Origin: Nitrogeniibacter sp050293885
GTDB taxonomy: Bacteria > Pseudomonadota > Gammaproteobacteria > Burkholderiales > Rhodocyclaceae
Reading direction: 5' to 3'
DNA: 64,000 nt
NCBI GenBank assembly: GCA_050293885.1
Contig: JBNKNO010000010.1
Coordinates: 21,461-85,460, forward strand
This document shows positions 8,436-17,728 of the stretch, in pieces. The notes under the pieces are model-generated. The model was given only the letters and a program-made list of their open reading frames with translations, had not been told where the DNA came from and searched no databases. The translations under genes were made by a program, and so were the position numbers. The first letter of the stretch is position 1, and the number at the start of each line of letters is the position of its first letter.

Positions 8436-10052
8436 ATGAACAGAACCCTTGCCATTGCTGTTGCCCAGATCAACCAGATCGTGGGCGACATTTCCGGAAA
8501 TACCCGTCGTATTGTCGACGCCATGGCCGAAGCCAAGGCGCAAGGCGCGCAGTTGATGCTGACGCCCGAATTGTCGATTTGCGGTTATCCCCCCGAAGAC
8601 CTGCTGCTGCGTGCCGATTTTTTCGAAGCCTGCCGCCATGCGGTGGAGTCGCTTGCGGCACAAACGGGCGATATGGCCGTGGTGGTCGGCTATCCGGATC
8701 ACGACGAATACGGCCGTTACAACGCCGCGGCCGTGCTGCGCAATGGTCGCATCGTCGCCAACTGCCGCAAGCAACGTCTGCCCAACTACGAAGTATTCGA
8801 CGAAAAACGCTATTTCGATGCGGCCGTCGAGCCCTGCGTATTCGAACTCGATGGTGTGCGCTGCGGCTTGCTCATCTGTGCCGACCTGTGGGGGCCTGCG
8901 CCCGCCGCCGGGCTGAGCCACGCAGGGGCGGAGGTGATTCTGGCCGTCAACGCCTCGCCCTGTCATCTGGGCAAGCAGCAAGAGCGATATCGTGTGGCGC
9001 GGGACCGCGTCGGCGAGACCGGTCTGCCGGTGCTGTACGCCAACATGGTCGGCGGACAGGACGAACTGGTGTTCGATGGTGCTTCCTTCGCCATGCAGAG
9101 CGACACCGATATCGCCTGGCAGGCCGCCTCGTTCGAGGCGTCGGTTCAGGTGGTGCATCTGGCCGATGGCCGTTGGCTGCCGGCCGAGTGCGCACCGCTG
9201 CGCGCGCTGGAGGACGAGGCCTACACGGCCATGGTCATGGGTGTGCGCGATTACATCGGCAAGAACGGATTCCCGAGCGTCATCATCGGTTTGTCGGGCG
9301 GCATCGATTCGGCGCTGACACTGGCGGTGGCGGTCGATGCGCTGGGCGCGGAACGTGTGCGTGCGGTCATGATGCCCTCGCCCTACACGGCACAGATGAG
9401 TCTCGACGACGCCGCCGACATGGCCCGGCGCCTGAACGTGCGCTACGACATCCTGCCCATCGAGCCGGCCATGAAGACCTTCCAGAGCATGCTCGCCGAG
9501 CAGTTTGCCGGTTTGCCGGAAGACACCACCGAGGAAAATCTGCAAAGTCGCATTCGCGGCATGCTGCTGATGGCCTTGTCGAACAAGACCGGCGCCATCG
9601 TGCTGACCACCGGCAACAAGAGTGAGATGGCGACCGGCTACGCCACGCTGTATGGCGACATGGCGGGTGGCTATGCCGTCCTCAAGGATTTGTACAAGAC
9701 GCTGGTGTACCGCGTGTCGACGTGGCGCAATACGCGCTCGGAGGTCATGCCCGTCAACATCATCACGCGGCCGCCGTCGGCCGAATTGAAGCCCGATCAA
9801 GTGGATCAGGACACCTTGCCCCCGTACGACATTCTCGATGCGATCATCGAGGCTTACATGGAGCGCGACGAGTCGCCCCGCGAGATCATTGCGCGGGGGT
9901 ATGATGAGCCCGTCGTGCGACGCACGGTCAACATGCTCAAGCGAAATGAATACAAACGGCGCCAGGCGCCGGTCGGCATTCGCCTCACGCGGCGCGGATT
10001 CGGCAAGGACTGGCGTTTTCCCATTACCGCCCGGTATCAGGATCCGTATTGA
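8436..10052 (+). CDS. nadE: Glutamine-dependent NAD+ synthase
   Basis: Converts deamido-NAD+ plus glutamine and ATP to NAD+, the last step of NAD synthesis. It has 538 residues in two domains. The N-terminal nitrilase-type glutaminase (about 1-255) shows its Glu in TPELSICGY, Lys in the RKQRLPN loop and nucleophilic Cys in LLICADLWG near residue 148. The C-terminal synthetase (about 265-538) carries the GLSGGIDSA pyrophosphate-binding loop near residue 287. glnB follows after 41 nt in the same direction, an arrangement seen in many betaproteobacteria and consistent with nitrogen-linked control. Confidence 0.97.
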   Translation: MNRTLAIAVAQINQIVGDISGNTRRIVDAMAEAKAQGAQLMLTPELSICGYPPEDLLLRADFFEACRHAVESLAAQTGDMAVVVGYPDHDEYGRYNAAAVLRNGRIVANCRKQRLPNYEVFDEKRYFDAAVEPCVFELDGVRCGLLICADLWGPAPAAGLSHAGAEVILAVNASPCHLGKQQERYRVARDRVGETGLPVLYANMVGGQDELVFDGASFAMQSDTDIAWQAASFEASVQVVHLADGRWLPAECAPLRALEDEAYTAMVMGVRDYIGKNGFPSVIIGLSGGIDSALTLAVAVDALGAERVRAVMMPSPYTAQMSLDDAADMARRLNVRYDILPIEPAMKTFQSMLAEQFAGLPEDTTEENLQSRIRGMLLMALSNKTGAIVLTTGNKSEMATGYATLYGDMAGGYAVLKDLYKTLVYRVSTWRNTRSEVMPVNIITRPPSAELKPDQVDQDTLPPYDILDAIIEAYMERDESPREIIARGYDEPVVRRTVNMLKRNEYKRRQAPVGIRLTRRGFGKDWRFPITARYQDPY

Positions 10053-10093
10053 CGGCCAGGCGACCCATAAACACAAATATCAGGAGATAAACG

Positions 10094-10432
10094 ATGAAGA
10101 AGATCGAAGCGGTGATCAAGCCGTTCAAGCTGGACGAAGTGCGTGAGGCGCTCTCCGATGTGGGCATTACCGGCCTGACGGTGAGTGAGGTCAAGGGCTT
10201 CGGCCGGCAGAAAGGCCACACCGAACTGTATCGCGGGGCCGAGTATGTGGTCGATTTTCTCCCCAAGATCAAGGTCGAGATCGTCGTCACCGACGGCACG
10301 GTCGATCAGGCCATCGAAGCCATTGTGAAGGCTGCGCACACGGGCAAGATTGGCGATGGCAAGATTTTCGTGACGGCGGTCGAGCAAGTGGTGCGCATCC
10401 GTACCGGCGAGACGGACGAAGACGCCATCTGA
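10094..10432 (+). CDS. glnB: Nitrogen regulatory protein P-II
   Basis: A 112-residue trimeric signal protein that reads 2-oxoglutarate, ATP/ADP and, through uridylylation, glutamine. Tyr51 in the T-loop (RGAEYVVDF) is the uridylylation site; the B-loop (THTGKIGDGK type, here AAHTGKIGDGK) and the C-terminal RTGETDEDAI are canonical. GGAG lies 8 nt before the ATG. It lies 41 nt after nadE and is followed by a hairpin, so the two probably form an operon. GlnB rather than GlnK is inferred from the absence of an adjacent amtB. Confidence 0.95.
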   Translation: MKKIEAVIKPFKLDEVREALSDVGITGLTVSEVKGFGRQKGHTELYRGAEYVVDFLPKIKVEIVVTDGTVDQAIEAIVKAAHTGKIGDGKIFVTAVEQVVRIRTGETDEDAI

Positions 10433-10456
10433 GCGAATTGGCCAAGCGCAAAAGAC

Positions 10457-10479
10457 AACGGCCGCGTTAGCGGCCGTTT
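10457..10479. terminator. Hairpin terminator between glnB and the Smr gene
   Basis: A 9-bp stem AACGGCCGC / GCGGCCGTT with GTTA loop lies between convergent genes. The T-run is short (TTT), so efficiency is uncertain. Confidence 0.65.
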
Positions 10480-10484
10480 CATGT

Positions 10485-11474
10485 TCACGCGCGTGGTCGT
10501 TTGTCGGCCGCGCGCAGCAGCACGCGCAAGGCGCCACTGCCGCCTTCATGTGGTCGTGCCTGACAGAACGCCAGAATCTCCTCGCGTTGCGCCAACCATC
10601 CGCGCGACAGATGCTTGAGCACGCCGACCTTGCCCGGTGAGCGCAAGCCCTTGCCATGCACCACGCGTACGCAACGCTGACCGCGCAACAGCGCCACGGC
10701 CAGAAATTCACCGAGTGCAATGCGGGCCTCGTCTCGCGTCATGCCGTGCAGATCGATTTCGTTCTGCACGATCCAGCGGCCGCGTCGCAGGTCGGTGAGC
10801 ACGCGGCGGGGCAGGCCAGGGCGCAGAAACGTGGCCTCTTCGCCGATGTCGAGCCGGTCTTCGAGGGTGAACGGATCGAGACTTTCGCTCAGCACGGCGC
10901 GCGCGTCGGCGTCCTTTTGACGCGGTGCCGCTACCGGCGGTGGTGGTTCGATATCGACCCGGTTGTTGTCCTTGAGCGGTGTGGTGCTGGCCGCCAGCCA
11001 ACCCAGGACGTCGTCCGGGTTGAGCATCTCTGCCGCGGGGGGGATGGGTGGCGGTTCGGGTTTGACGGATTCGTCGTAAGCGAGGTTGCGCTCGGGCAGC
11101 GGGGTGACGTCCTGCATCAGGTGGCGAAAATAGGCAGCGTCATCTGCGGGCGGCGGTTTGTCGTGCCGCGCCGCGCCCGTTTCGACGTCGTCGGTCGGTT
11201 TTGGACGCGGCACCGGGGCCGGGCGCGCCGGCTCGACAAGCGCGCGGTTGGACGCAGGCAGGGGCGTGGCGTCGCCGACCTGCTGGCGAAACAGCGCCGC
11301 GTCATCGTCAATGGCGGGCGGGGTCTCCGGGGCGCTTGTGCGGGGTGGCGACGGGGTCTTGTCGGTGCCGGATCGCGGGCGAGCCCTGGCTTGTTTGAGC
11401 GCGGCGAAACGATCGTCCGCCAGGCGCGTCGGGCGGTCTCCAGCCGCTGGAGTCGTCCGACGCTTGCGGGCCAT
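10485..11474 (-). CDS. Smr-domain nuclease with three N-terminal hook-like repeats
   Basis: A 329-residue protein with a C-terminal Smr domain (about 236-322): the DLHGMT (DxH) motif at 241 and VVHGKG at 272 match SmrB-type endonucleases, which cut mRNA at collided ribosomes in E. coli. The N-terminal part is unusual. A short acidic-aromatic segment occurs three times, at 56-83 (DDDAALFRQQ...TPLPASNR), 110-138 (ADDAAYFRHLM...TPLPERN) and 152-177 (PDDVLGWLA...TPLKDNNR), separated by Pro-rich linkers. E. coli SmrB has one such segment (LFRQLM) that contacts the ribosome. I start at the ATG 11474, 4 nt after trxB's stop; the frame is open further upstream through trxB but is not Smr-like. Probably co-transcribed with trxB. 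Confidence 0.88.
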   Translation of the reverse strand: MARKRRTTPAAGDRPTRLADDRFAALKQARARPRSGTDKTPSPPRTSAPETPPAIDDDAALFRQQVGDATPLPASNRALVEPARPAPVPRPKPTDDVETGAARHDKPPPADDAAYFRHLMQDVTPLPERNLAYDESVKPEPPPIPPAAEMLNPDDVLGWLAASTTPLKDNNRVDIEPPPPVAAPRQKDADARAVLSESLDPFTLEDRLDIGEEATFLRPGLPRRVLTDLRRGRWIVQNEIDLHGMTRDEARIALGEFLAVALLRGQRCVRVVHGKGLRSPGKVGVLKHLSRGWLAQREEILAFCQARPHEGGSGALRVLLRAADKRPRA

Positions 11475-11478
11475 GGGC

Positions 11479-12435
11479 TCAGGCCGCGCCGAGGCTGTCC
11501 AGGTAGCGCTCGGCGTCGAGCGCAGCCATGCAGCCGGTGCCGGCACTGGTGACGGCCTGGCGGTAGATGTGGTCCTGCACGTCGCCGGCGGCAAACACGC
11601 CGGGTACGCTGGTGGCTGTGGCGTTTCCTTCGCGGCCGCCGTGAGTGACGATGTAGCCACCCTCCATGTCGAGCTGACCTGCGAAAATGTCGGTGTTGGG
11701 CTTGTGGCCGATGGCGATGAACACGCCCATCAGGTCGATATCCTCCGTTTCGCCCGATTGCACGTTCTTGATGCGCATGCCGGTCACGCCCATGTCATCG
11801 CCCAGCACTTCGTCGAGGGTGCTGAACAGTTTCAGCTCGATCTTGCCGGCCTCGACCTTCTCCATGAGTTTGCCGATGAGAATCTTCTCGGCACGGAAGG
11901 TGTCGCGACGATGCACCAGCGTGACCTTGCTGGCGATATTGGCCAGGTACAGGGCTTCTTCGACCGCCGTGTTGCCGCCGCCGATGACGGCCACTTCCTT
12001 GTTGCGGTAGAAAAATCCGTCGCAGGTTGCGCAGGCCGATACGCCGCGGCCCTGAAAGGCCTCTTCGGACGGCAGGCCGATGTATTTGGCGGTGGCGCCG
12101 GTGCAGATGATGAGTGCATCGCAGGTGTATTCGCCCGCATCGCCGACGAGGCGGATGGGCTTCTCGTTCAGGTGCGTGGTGTGGATGTGGTCGAAGACCA
12201 TTTCGGTCTCGAAACGTTCGGCATGCTTCTTGAAACGTTCCATCAGCTCGGGGCCCTGGACGCCGTCGGCATCCGCCGGCCAGTTGTCCACGTCGGTGGT
12301 GGTCATCAGTTGTCCGCCTTGCTCCACGCCGGTGATCAGTACCGGCTTGAGGTTGGCGCGGGCGGCATACACCGCAGCGGTGTAACCGGCAGGGCCGGAA
12401 CCGAGAATGATGAGTTTTTCGTGTCGCGTGCTCAT
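11479..12435 (-). CDS. trxB: Thioredoxin reductase
   Basis: An NADPH- and FAD-dependent flavoenzyme that reduces thioredoxin in the cytoplasm. It has 318 residues, the usual length. The N-terminal FAD loop GSGPAGYTAA lies near residue 12, the redox-active CATC near residue 138, the NADPH-binding GGGNTA near residue 157, and the second FAD motif GVFAAGDV near residue 286. The next gene (Smr protein) begins 4 nt after the stop, so the pair is probably one transcript. It is divergent from the CRP-like regulator. Confidence 0.97.
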   Translation of the reverse strand: MSTRHEKLIILGSGPAGYTAAVYAARANLKPVLITGVEQGGQLMTTTDVDNWPADADGVQGPELMERFKKHAERFETEMVFDHIHTTHLNEKPIRLVGDAGEYTCDALIICTGATAKYIGLPSEEAFQGRGVSACATCDGFFYRNKEVAVIGGGNTAVEEALYLANIASKVTLVHRRDTFRAEKILIGKLMEKVEAGKIELKLFSTLDEVLGDDMGVTGMRIKNVQSGETEDIDLMGVFIAIGHKPNTDIFAGQLDMEGGYIVTHGGREGNATATSVPGVFAAGDVQDHIYRQAVTSAGTGCMAALDAERYLDSLGAA

Positions 12436-12677
12436 AGGGGATCGTCTGGCTGGCAGGTGGATGGGAAGAAGCCGACGATTATACCGTGGGGCCGCGAATC
12501 AAGATTTCCGTCGACATGCCGTCAAACGCTAAGAACCGTCTGCGAGAGCCCCCTGCGTGATGACATGGGGGACGTTAATATTTGATGTATTCGTGATAGT
12601 GTCGCGATACAAACACGTGAAATACCAGTGGTTTTTGTGCACTTGGCGCGCATCGCCGCTGATGACAGGAGTCAGGA

Positions 12678-13349
12678 ATGGGTCAAACGGCTGCAGTTTC
12701 GAGCATTGCCTTGCGTACGTTTTCGCTCTTTCAAAATCTGCCTGACGACAGGCTCGTCAAGGTCATCCAGTGCGCCATGATGCGTCGCGTGCCGCGCGGC
12801 CAGGCGGTGGTGCATGCGGGCGACCAGCCGGACTACGTGTATTTCGTGCTCACGGGCAGTCTGAAAGTGCTGGTCAGTGATGAAGACGGTCGGGAAGTCA
12901 TCCTCACCATTCTCGGTCAGGGTGAGTTGTTTGGCGAGATGGGCATCTTCGACGAACAGCCGCGTTCGGCCTCGGTCGTTGCGGTTCAGCCGTCGGATCT
13001 CATCATGATTTCGAAGCAGGACTTCAAGCAGCTGATGCGCGACGATTTCGATATCGCCTGGAGCATCATGTGCAATCTGGCCGATCGCCTGCGCACGGCC
13101 GATCGCAAGATCGAAAGCCTCGCGCTCATGGATGTTTACGGCCGCGTGGCCCACTTGCTGCTCGACATGTCGGAGCAGCGCGATGGCCAGACCGTCGTGG
13201 TGCGCAAGATTTCCAAGCAGGACATCGCCAAGATGATCGGCGCCTCGCGGGAGATGGTGAGCCGGGTCATGAAGGATCTGGGCGTGCAAGGGCTGATCGA
13301 GGAGACCTCGAACGGCATCATCCTGCGCGAACGCATCCTCGATATCTGA
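12678..13349 (+). CDS. CRP/FNR-family regulator, CRP-like
   Basis: A 223-residue transcription factor with an N-terminal cyclic-nucleotide-binding beta-barrel (about 15-130) and a winged HTH (about 170-215). The binding cassette keeps the pattern GE-x-G-x-FDEQPRSA, with the Glu, Arg and Ser used by E. coli CRP for cAMP. The recognition helix ASREMVSRV keeps the Arg, Glu and Arg that read TGTGA half-sites. There is no FNR-type Cys cluster, so iron-sulphur oxygen sensing is unlikely. The ATG follows AGGA. Target genes and whether cAMP is the true ligand are not shown by the sequence. Confidence 0.88.
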   Translation: MGQTAAVSSIALRTFSLFQNLPDDRLVKVIQCAMMRRVPRGQAVVHAGDQPDYVYFVLTGSLKVLVSDEDGREVILTILGQGELFGEMGIFDEQPRSASVVAVQPSDLIMISKQDFKQLMRDDFDIAWSIMCNLADRLRTADRKIESLALMDVYGRVAHLLLDMSEQRDGQTVVVRKISKQDIAKMIGASREMVSRVMKDLGVQGLIEETSNGIILRERILDI

Positions 13350-13386
13350 GTCGATTCGACCGCCTCATCGCAATGTTCGCTCACAT

Positions 13387-13409
13387 CGCCTCGCCGGTTC
13401 GGCGGGGCG
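13387..13409 (+). terminator. Hairpin terminator after the CRP-like gene
   Basis: Stem CGCCTCGCCG / CGGCGGGGCG with a GTT loop, all paired except one T-G wobble, lies 38 nt after the stop. The following TTCT is only a weak T-tract. Confidence 0.6.
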
Positions 13410-13415
13410 TTCTCG

Positions 13416-13421
13416 TATAAT
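13416..13421 (+). promoter_or_regulatory. Putative sigma-70 -10 box for ftsK
   Basis: A perfect TATAAT lies 53 nt before the ftsK ATG, immediately downstream of the preceding hairpin. The -35 region is poor. Confidence 0.5.
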
Positions 13422-13474
13422 GCGCCTGTGTTTTTTCTCAGCTGTTTCTGACAGCGCAAGTTAGTCCCTATCCG

Positions 13475-15760
13475 ATGGCGTCACAAACGAGTACCCGCAA
13501 CCCGCCCTTGCCGGAGCGCATTGCCCACCTGCTGCAGGAGACCCGCTGGATCGTCCTTGGGGTGATGTCGATCTACGTGGCGATGATTCTGCTCGGCTAT
13601 ACCAAGTCCGATCCGGGCTGGTCGCATGCCACCGAGGTGGCGCGTGTTTCCAATCCCGGTGGGCGTTTTGGTGCCTGGCTGGCCGATGTGCTGCTCTACC
13701 TTTTGGGAGGTTCGGCCTGGTGGCTGGTGATCTTTCTTGGCTATGGCATTGCTTGGGGTTTCCGGCGTTTTCGCGAGGAGTTCAACGCCGACAAGCGCTC
13801 CTTCGCCATCGTCATGTCCGGTTTTCTCGTGGTCTTGCTGGCCAGTGCCGCGCTCGAGGCCTTGCGTTTTCACTCGACCGGCGCCGGGTTGCCCTTGGCC
13901 CCTGGCGGTTTGCTGGGTATGGAATTGGGCGAGGCGGCACGCAAATATCTGGGCTTTACCGGCGGCACGCTGGTGCTGCTGGCGCTTATCGCCGGCGGTT
14001 TGAGCCTCTTTACCGGCATCTCTTGGCTGGCCGCGACCGAACGTCTCGGCCTGTGGCTGGAGCAGGGCTGGTCGGCAATCGAGCGCACCTACTTTGCGTG
14101 GAAGGATCGTCGCGCCGGACGTGAGCTGGCGCAGAAGCGCGAGGCGGTGGTGCAGACCCGTCGCGCCAAGGCCGAGAAGACGCCGGCGGCGCCGGTGCGT
14201 ATCGAGCCCGCCGTCAAGGTCGTCGATCAATCCGAGCGGGTGCTCAAGGAACGCCAGCAGAACCTGTTTGGCGACGGCGAGGGCTTGTTGCCGCCGGTCG
14301 CGCTGCTTGATTTGCCGTCCAATGACGTGGAGCCGCCAAGCGCCGAGTCGCTGGAATTCACCTCGCGCTTCATCGAGCAGAAGCTGGCCGACTTCGGCGT
14401 CGAGGTGAAGGTGATCGCCGCCTACCCCGGTCCGGTCATCACCCGCTACGAAATCGAGCCGGCCGTGGGCGTGAAAGGCAGCCAGGTGGTCAATCTGGCC
14501 AAGGATCTGGCGCGCGCGCTGTCGCTGATTTCCGTGCGCGTGGTGGAAACCGTGCCCGGCAAGTCGTGCATGGCGCTGGAGCTGCCGAACCCGAAGCGGC
14601 AGACCGTGCGCTTGTCGGAGATCCTCGGTTCCAAGGCCTATCACGACATGCACTCGGCACTGACCGTGGGGCTGGGCAAGGACATTTCCGGCAACCCGGT
14701 GGTGGCCGATCTGGCCAAGATGCCGCACTTGCTGGTGGCCGGCACCACCGGTTCGGGCAAGTCGGTGGGGATCAACGCCATGATTCTGTCGCTGCTCTAC
14801 AAGAGTGAGCCGGACAAGGTGCGCCTCATCATGGTCGATCCCAAGATGCTGGAGTTGTCGATCTACGAAGGCATTCCACACCTGCTCGCGCCGGTGGTGG
14901 TCGACATGAAACACGCCGCCAACGCGCTCAACTGGTGTGTGGCGGAAATGGAAAAGCGCTACAAGCTGATGGCCACCATCGGCGTGCGCAACCTCGCCGG
15001 TTTCAACAAGCAGGTGGCCGAGGCCAAGAAGGCCGGCGTGCCGCTCACCAACCCCTTCGCCATCAATCCGGACAATCCCGAACCGCTCGAACACCTGCCG
15101 CACATCGTGGTGATCGTCGACGAGCTGGCCGACCTGATGATGGTGGTCGGCAAGAAGGTCGAAGAGCTCATCGCCCGCCTGGCGCAAAAGGCGCGCGCGG
15201 CCGGTATCCACCTCATTCTCGCCACACAGCGTCCGTCGGTGGATGTGATCACCGGCCTGATCAAGGCCAACATTCCGACGCGCATGGCCTTCCAGGTGTC
15301 GTCCAAGATCGACTCGCGCACCATTCTCGATCAAATGGGTGCCGAAAACCTGCTTGGCATGGGCGACATGCTTTACCTGCCGCCGGGCTCGGGCCTGCCC
15401 GTGCGGGTGCATGGCGCCTTTGTGGATGACAACGAAGTGCACAAGGTGGTCGACCACCTCAAGAAGCTGGGTCAGCCCGACTACATCGAAGGCATTCTGG
15501 AAGGGCCGGAAGAGGCGCTCGATGGCCTCGGTGGTAGCGAGGACGGCGGCGACATGGAGGCCGATCCGCTCTACGACCAGGCCGTGGAAATCGTGGTCAA
15601 GACGCAGCGCCCGTCCATCTCGCTGGTGCAACGCCATTTGCGCATTGGTTACAACCGCGCGGCCCGTCTGATTGAACAAATGGAGCGTTCCGGACTCGTA
15701 TCGCCGATGGGCAGTAATGGCAACCGCCAGGTGATTGCGCCATCGCGAGAGGAGGACTGA
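13475..15760 (+). CDS. ftsK: DNA translocase FtsK
   Basis: A septum-anchored motor that pumps chromosomal DNA during division and activates XerCD at dif. It has 761 residues, typical of the short-linker FtsK of betaproteobacteria. Four membrane helices fill about residues 24-190, then a short linker, the RecA-type motor with Walker A GTTGSGKS near 421 and Walker B VVIVDELAD near 545, and the C-terminal gamma winged helix (about 700-755) that reads KOPS sequences. lolA starts 4 nt after its stop and rarA follows, the common bacterial ftsK-lolA-rarA order, probably one operon with serS nearby. Confidence 0.97.
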   Translation: MASQTSTRNPPLPERIAHLLQETRWIVLGVMSIYVAMILLGYTKSDPGWSHATEVARVSNPGGRFGAWLADVLLYLLGGSAWWLVIFLGYGIAWGFRRFREEFNADKRSFAIVMSGFLVVLLASAALEALRFHSTGAGLPLAPGGLLGMELGEAARKYLGFTGGTLVLLALIAGGLSLFTGISWLAATERLGLWLEQGWSAIERTYFAWKDRRAGRELAQKREAVVQTRRAKAEKTPAAPVRIEPAVKVVDQSERVLKERQQNLFGDGEGLLPPVALLDLPSNDVEPPSAESLEFTSRFIEQKLADFGVEVKVIAAYPGPVITRYEIEPAVGVKGSQVVNLAKDLARALSLISVRVVETVPGKSCMALELPNPKRQTVRLSEILGSKAYHDMHSALTVGLGKDISGNPVVADLAKMPHLLVAGTTGSGKSVGINAMILSLLYKSEPDKVRLIMVDPKMLELSIYEGIPHLLAPVVVDMKHAANALNWCVAEMEKRYKLMATIGVRNLAGFNKQVAEAKKAGVPLTNPFAINPDNPEPLEHLPHIVVIVDELADLMMVVGKKVEELIARLAQKARAAGIHLILATQRPSVDVITGLIKANIPTRMAFQVSSKIDSRTILDQMGAENLLGMGDMLYLPPGSGLPVRVHGAFVDDNEVHKVVDHLKKLGQPDYIEGILEGPEEALDGLGGSEDGGDMEADPLYDQAVEIVVKTQRPSISLVQRHLRIGYNRAARLIEQMERSGLVSPMGSNGNRQVIAPSREED

Positions 15761-15764
15761 GTAC

Positions 15765-16391
15765 ATGAGAGGCGTTCGAAGCGTGCTGGTGATGGGCTTG
15801 GCGCTGTTGATCAGCACATCGGCCATGGCGGCCGACGGTGTCGCGCTGCTCAAGCAGTTCGTTGCGCGTACCGACGGCGCCAAAGGGCAGTTCGTGCAGT
15901 CGGTCTATCGGGCGAATGGGGGCCGCGGGGAAGAGTCGAGCGGCGATTTCGTCTTCCAGCGACCGGGCAAATTCCGTTGGAACTATGCCAAGCCGTATCC
16001 GCAGGTGCTGGTGGGCGACGGCGTCAAGCTGTGGTCCTACGATCCCGATCTGGCGCAGGTGACCGTCAAGCGCATGGGCGATGCACTCGGTGGCACGCCC
16101 GCCGCCATCCTTGCCGGCGATACCGATGTGGACGCCAGTTTCACGCTCGAAGACGGGGGCGAAGCCAACGGACTCGTCTGGGCGATTGCCACGCCCAAGG
16201 CTGCCGACAGCAGCTTCGCCCGCATGAAGCTGGGCTTCGACGGGTCGCGCCTGGTGGGCATGGAGATCCGCGACAACTTCGGCCAGACCACCATCCTGCG
16301 TTTCACCACCTTCGACACCAACCCGACCATCGACCCCGCGGTATTCACCTTCGTGCCGCCGGCGGGTGTGGATGTGGTCGGCGATTCCTGA
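15765..16391 (+). CDS. lolA: Outer-membrane lipoprotein carrier LolA
   Basis: A periplasmic chaperone that takes lipoproteins from the LolCDE complex to the outer membrane. It has 208 residues with a Sec signal peptide (about 1-22, ending SAMA|AD), then the LolA barrel. Recognisable segments are GQFVQSVY, FQRPGKFRWNY and the C-terminal FTFVPPAGVDV. The ATG at 15765 is preceded by GAGGAGGA; a frame open 10 codons upstream lies inside ftsK. It sits between ftsK and rarA with 4-nt gaps on both sides, indicating co-transcription. Confidence 0.95.
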   Translation: MRGVRSVLVMGLALLISTSAMAADGVALLKQFVARTDGAKGQFVQSVYRANGGRGEESSGDFVFQRPGKFRWNYAKPYPQVLVGDGVKLWSYDPDLAQVTVKRMGDALGGTPAAILAGDTDVDASFTLEDGGEANGLVWAIATPKAADSSFARMKLGFDGSRLVGMEIRDNFGQTTILRFTTFDTNPTIDPAVFTFVPPAGVDVVGDS

Positions 16392-16395
16392 GCCC

Positions 16396-17709
16396 ATGGA
16401 CGATCTGTTCGGCGATGTCGCGCCGGTGAATGTGCCGCTGGCCGAGCGCCTGCGGCCGCACTCGCTCGATGACATCGTCGGCCAGCACCATCTGCTCGAC
16501 GCCGGCAAGCCGCTGCGTTTGGCTTTCGACTCCGGCAAGCTGCATTCGATGATCCTGTGGGGGCCGCCGGGTGTGGGCAAGACCACGCTGGCGCGCCTCA
16601 TGGCCGACGCCTTCGACGCCAACTTCGTGGCCTTGTCGGCGGTGTTTTCAGGCGTGAAGGACATCCGCGAGGCGGTGCAGCAGGCGGAGGTCGAGAAAAC
16701 CCGTGGGCGTCACACCATCCTGTTCGTCGATGAAGTCCACCGCTTCAACAAGGCCCAGCAGGACGCCTTTCTGCCTTACGTGGAGCAGGGGCTGCTGACC
16801 TTCATCGGCGCCACCACGGAAAACCCCTCGTTCGAGGTCAATGCCGCTTTGCTGTCGCGTGCCTCGGTGTATGTGCTCAAGTCGCTCGCCGACGAGGATC
16901 TGATGGCCTTGCTCGAGCGGGCGCGACGCGAGGCGGATGGCGATCTCGAATTCGAGGCGGCCGCCAGTGAGCGTCTGGTGGGTTTCGCCGATGGGGATGG
17001 CCGTCGGTTGATCGGGTTGGTCGAGCAGTTGGTGACGGCCGCGCACACCGCAAAGATCAATCCGGTCACCGCCGAGTTCATCGACCAGGCGCTATCGCGC
17101 AATCTGCGCCGCTTCGACAAGGGCGGTGACGCCTTCTACGACCAGATCTCGGCGCTGCACAAGTCGGTGCGCGGCTCCGATCCGGATGCCGCGCTGTACT
17201 GGTTCTGCCGCATGCTCGACGGCGGCGCCGATCCGCTCTACATCGGCCGGCGGTTGGTGCGCATGGCCAGCGAAGATATCGGCCTGGCCGATCCGCGCGC
17301 GCTGGAAATGACGCTGCAGGCCTGCGCCGCGTTCGAGCGGCTCGGCTCGCCGGAAGGCGAACTGGCACTGGCGCAGGCGGTGGTGTTCCTGGCCTGTGCC
17401 GCCAAATCGAATGCTGTGTATTCCGCCTACAAGGCGGTGCGTCGCTTCATCGAGGCCGACGGCTCACGCCCGGTGCCCATGCATCTGCGCAACGCGCCGA
17501 CCAAGCTCATGAAATCACTCGGTCATGGCGATGGCTATCGCTACGCCCATGACGAAGCTGGCGGCTACGCGGCGGGCGAGCGTTATCTCCCCGATGAGGT
17601 CGGGCCGCAACACTGGTACGAACCGACCGATCGCGGCATGGAAGCGAAAATCCGCGAAAAGCTCAACCGCCTGCGTGCGCTCGACGCGCAGCAAACGCCC
17701 AAGGGCTGA
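16396..17709 (+). CDS. rarA: Replication-associated recombination protein RarA (MgsA)
   Basis: An AAA+ ATPase of the clamp-loader class that acts at stalled replication forks. It has 437 residues. N-terminal MDDLFG and PLAERLRP are family marks; Walker A is GPPGVGKTT near residue 60, Walker B LFVDEVHRFNK near 115, and sensor 1 lies in IGATTENPSFE. The C-terminal part contains the tetramerisation region with GADPLYIGRRL and the PTKLMK segment. The ATG at 16396 lies 4 nt after lolA's stop. Function is well supported by family identity. Confidence 0.96.
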   Translation: MDDLFGDVAPVNVPLAERLRPHSLDDIVGQHHLLDAGKPLRLAFDSGKLHSMILWGPPGVGKTTLARLMADAFDANFVALSAVFSGVKDIREAVQQAEVEKTRGRHTILFVDEVHRFNKAQQDAFLPYVEQGLLTFIGATTENPSFEVNAALLSRASVYVLKSLADEDLMALLERARREADGDLEFEAAASERLVGFADGDGRRLIGLVEQLVTAAHTAKINPVTAEFIDQALSRNLRRFDKGGDAFYDQISALHKSVRGSDPDAALYWFCRMLDGGADPLYIGRRLVRMASEDIGLADPRALEMTLQACAAFERLGSPEGELALAQAVVFLACAAKSNAVYSAYKAVRRFIEADGSRPVPMHLRNAPTKLMKSLGHGDGYRYAHDEAGGYAAGERYLPDEVGPQHWYEPTDRGMEAKIREKLNRLRALDAQQTPKG

Positions 17710-17728
17710 TTCCCGATCGGTGTTGTGT

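Noticed and set aside
8268..10076. A 602-codon minus-strand open frame opposite nadE
   Set aside because: nadE is unmistakable; the antisense product has no recognisable motif.
13481..15883. An 800-codon open frame antisense to ftsK
   Set aside because: High-GC coding DNA with strong codon bias often leaves the antisense frame open. It is rich in His, Arg and Gln, has no domain and no ribosome site.
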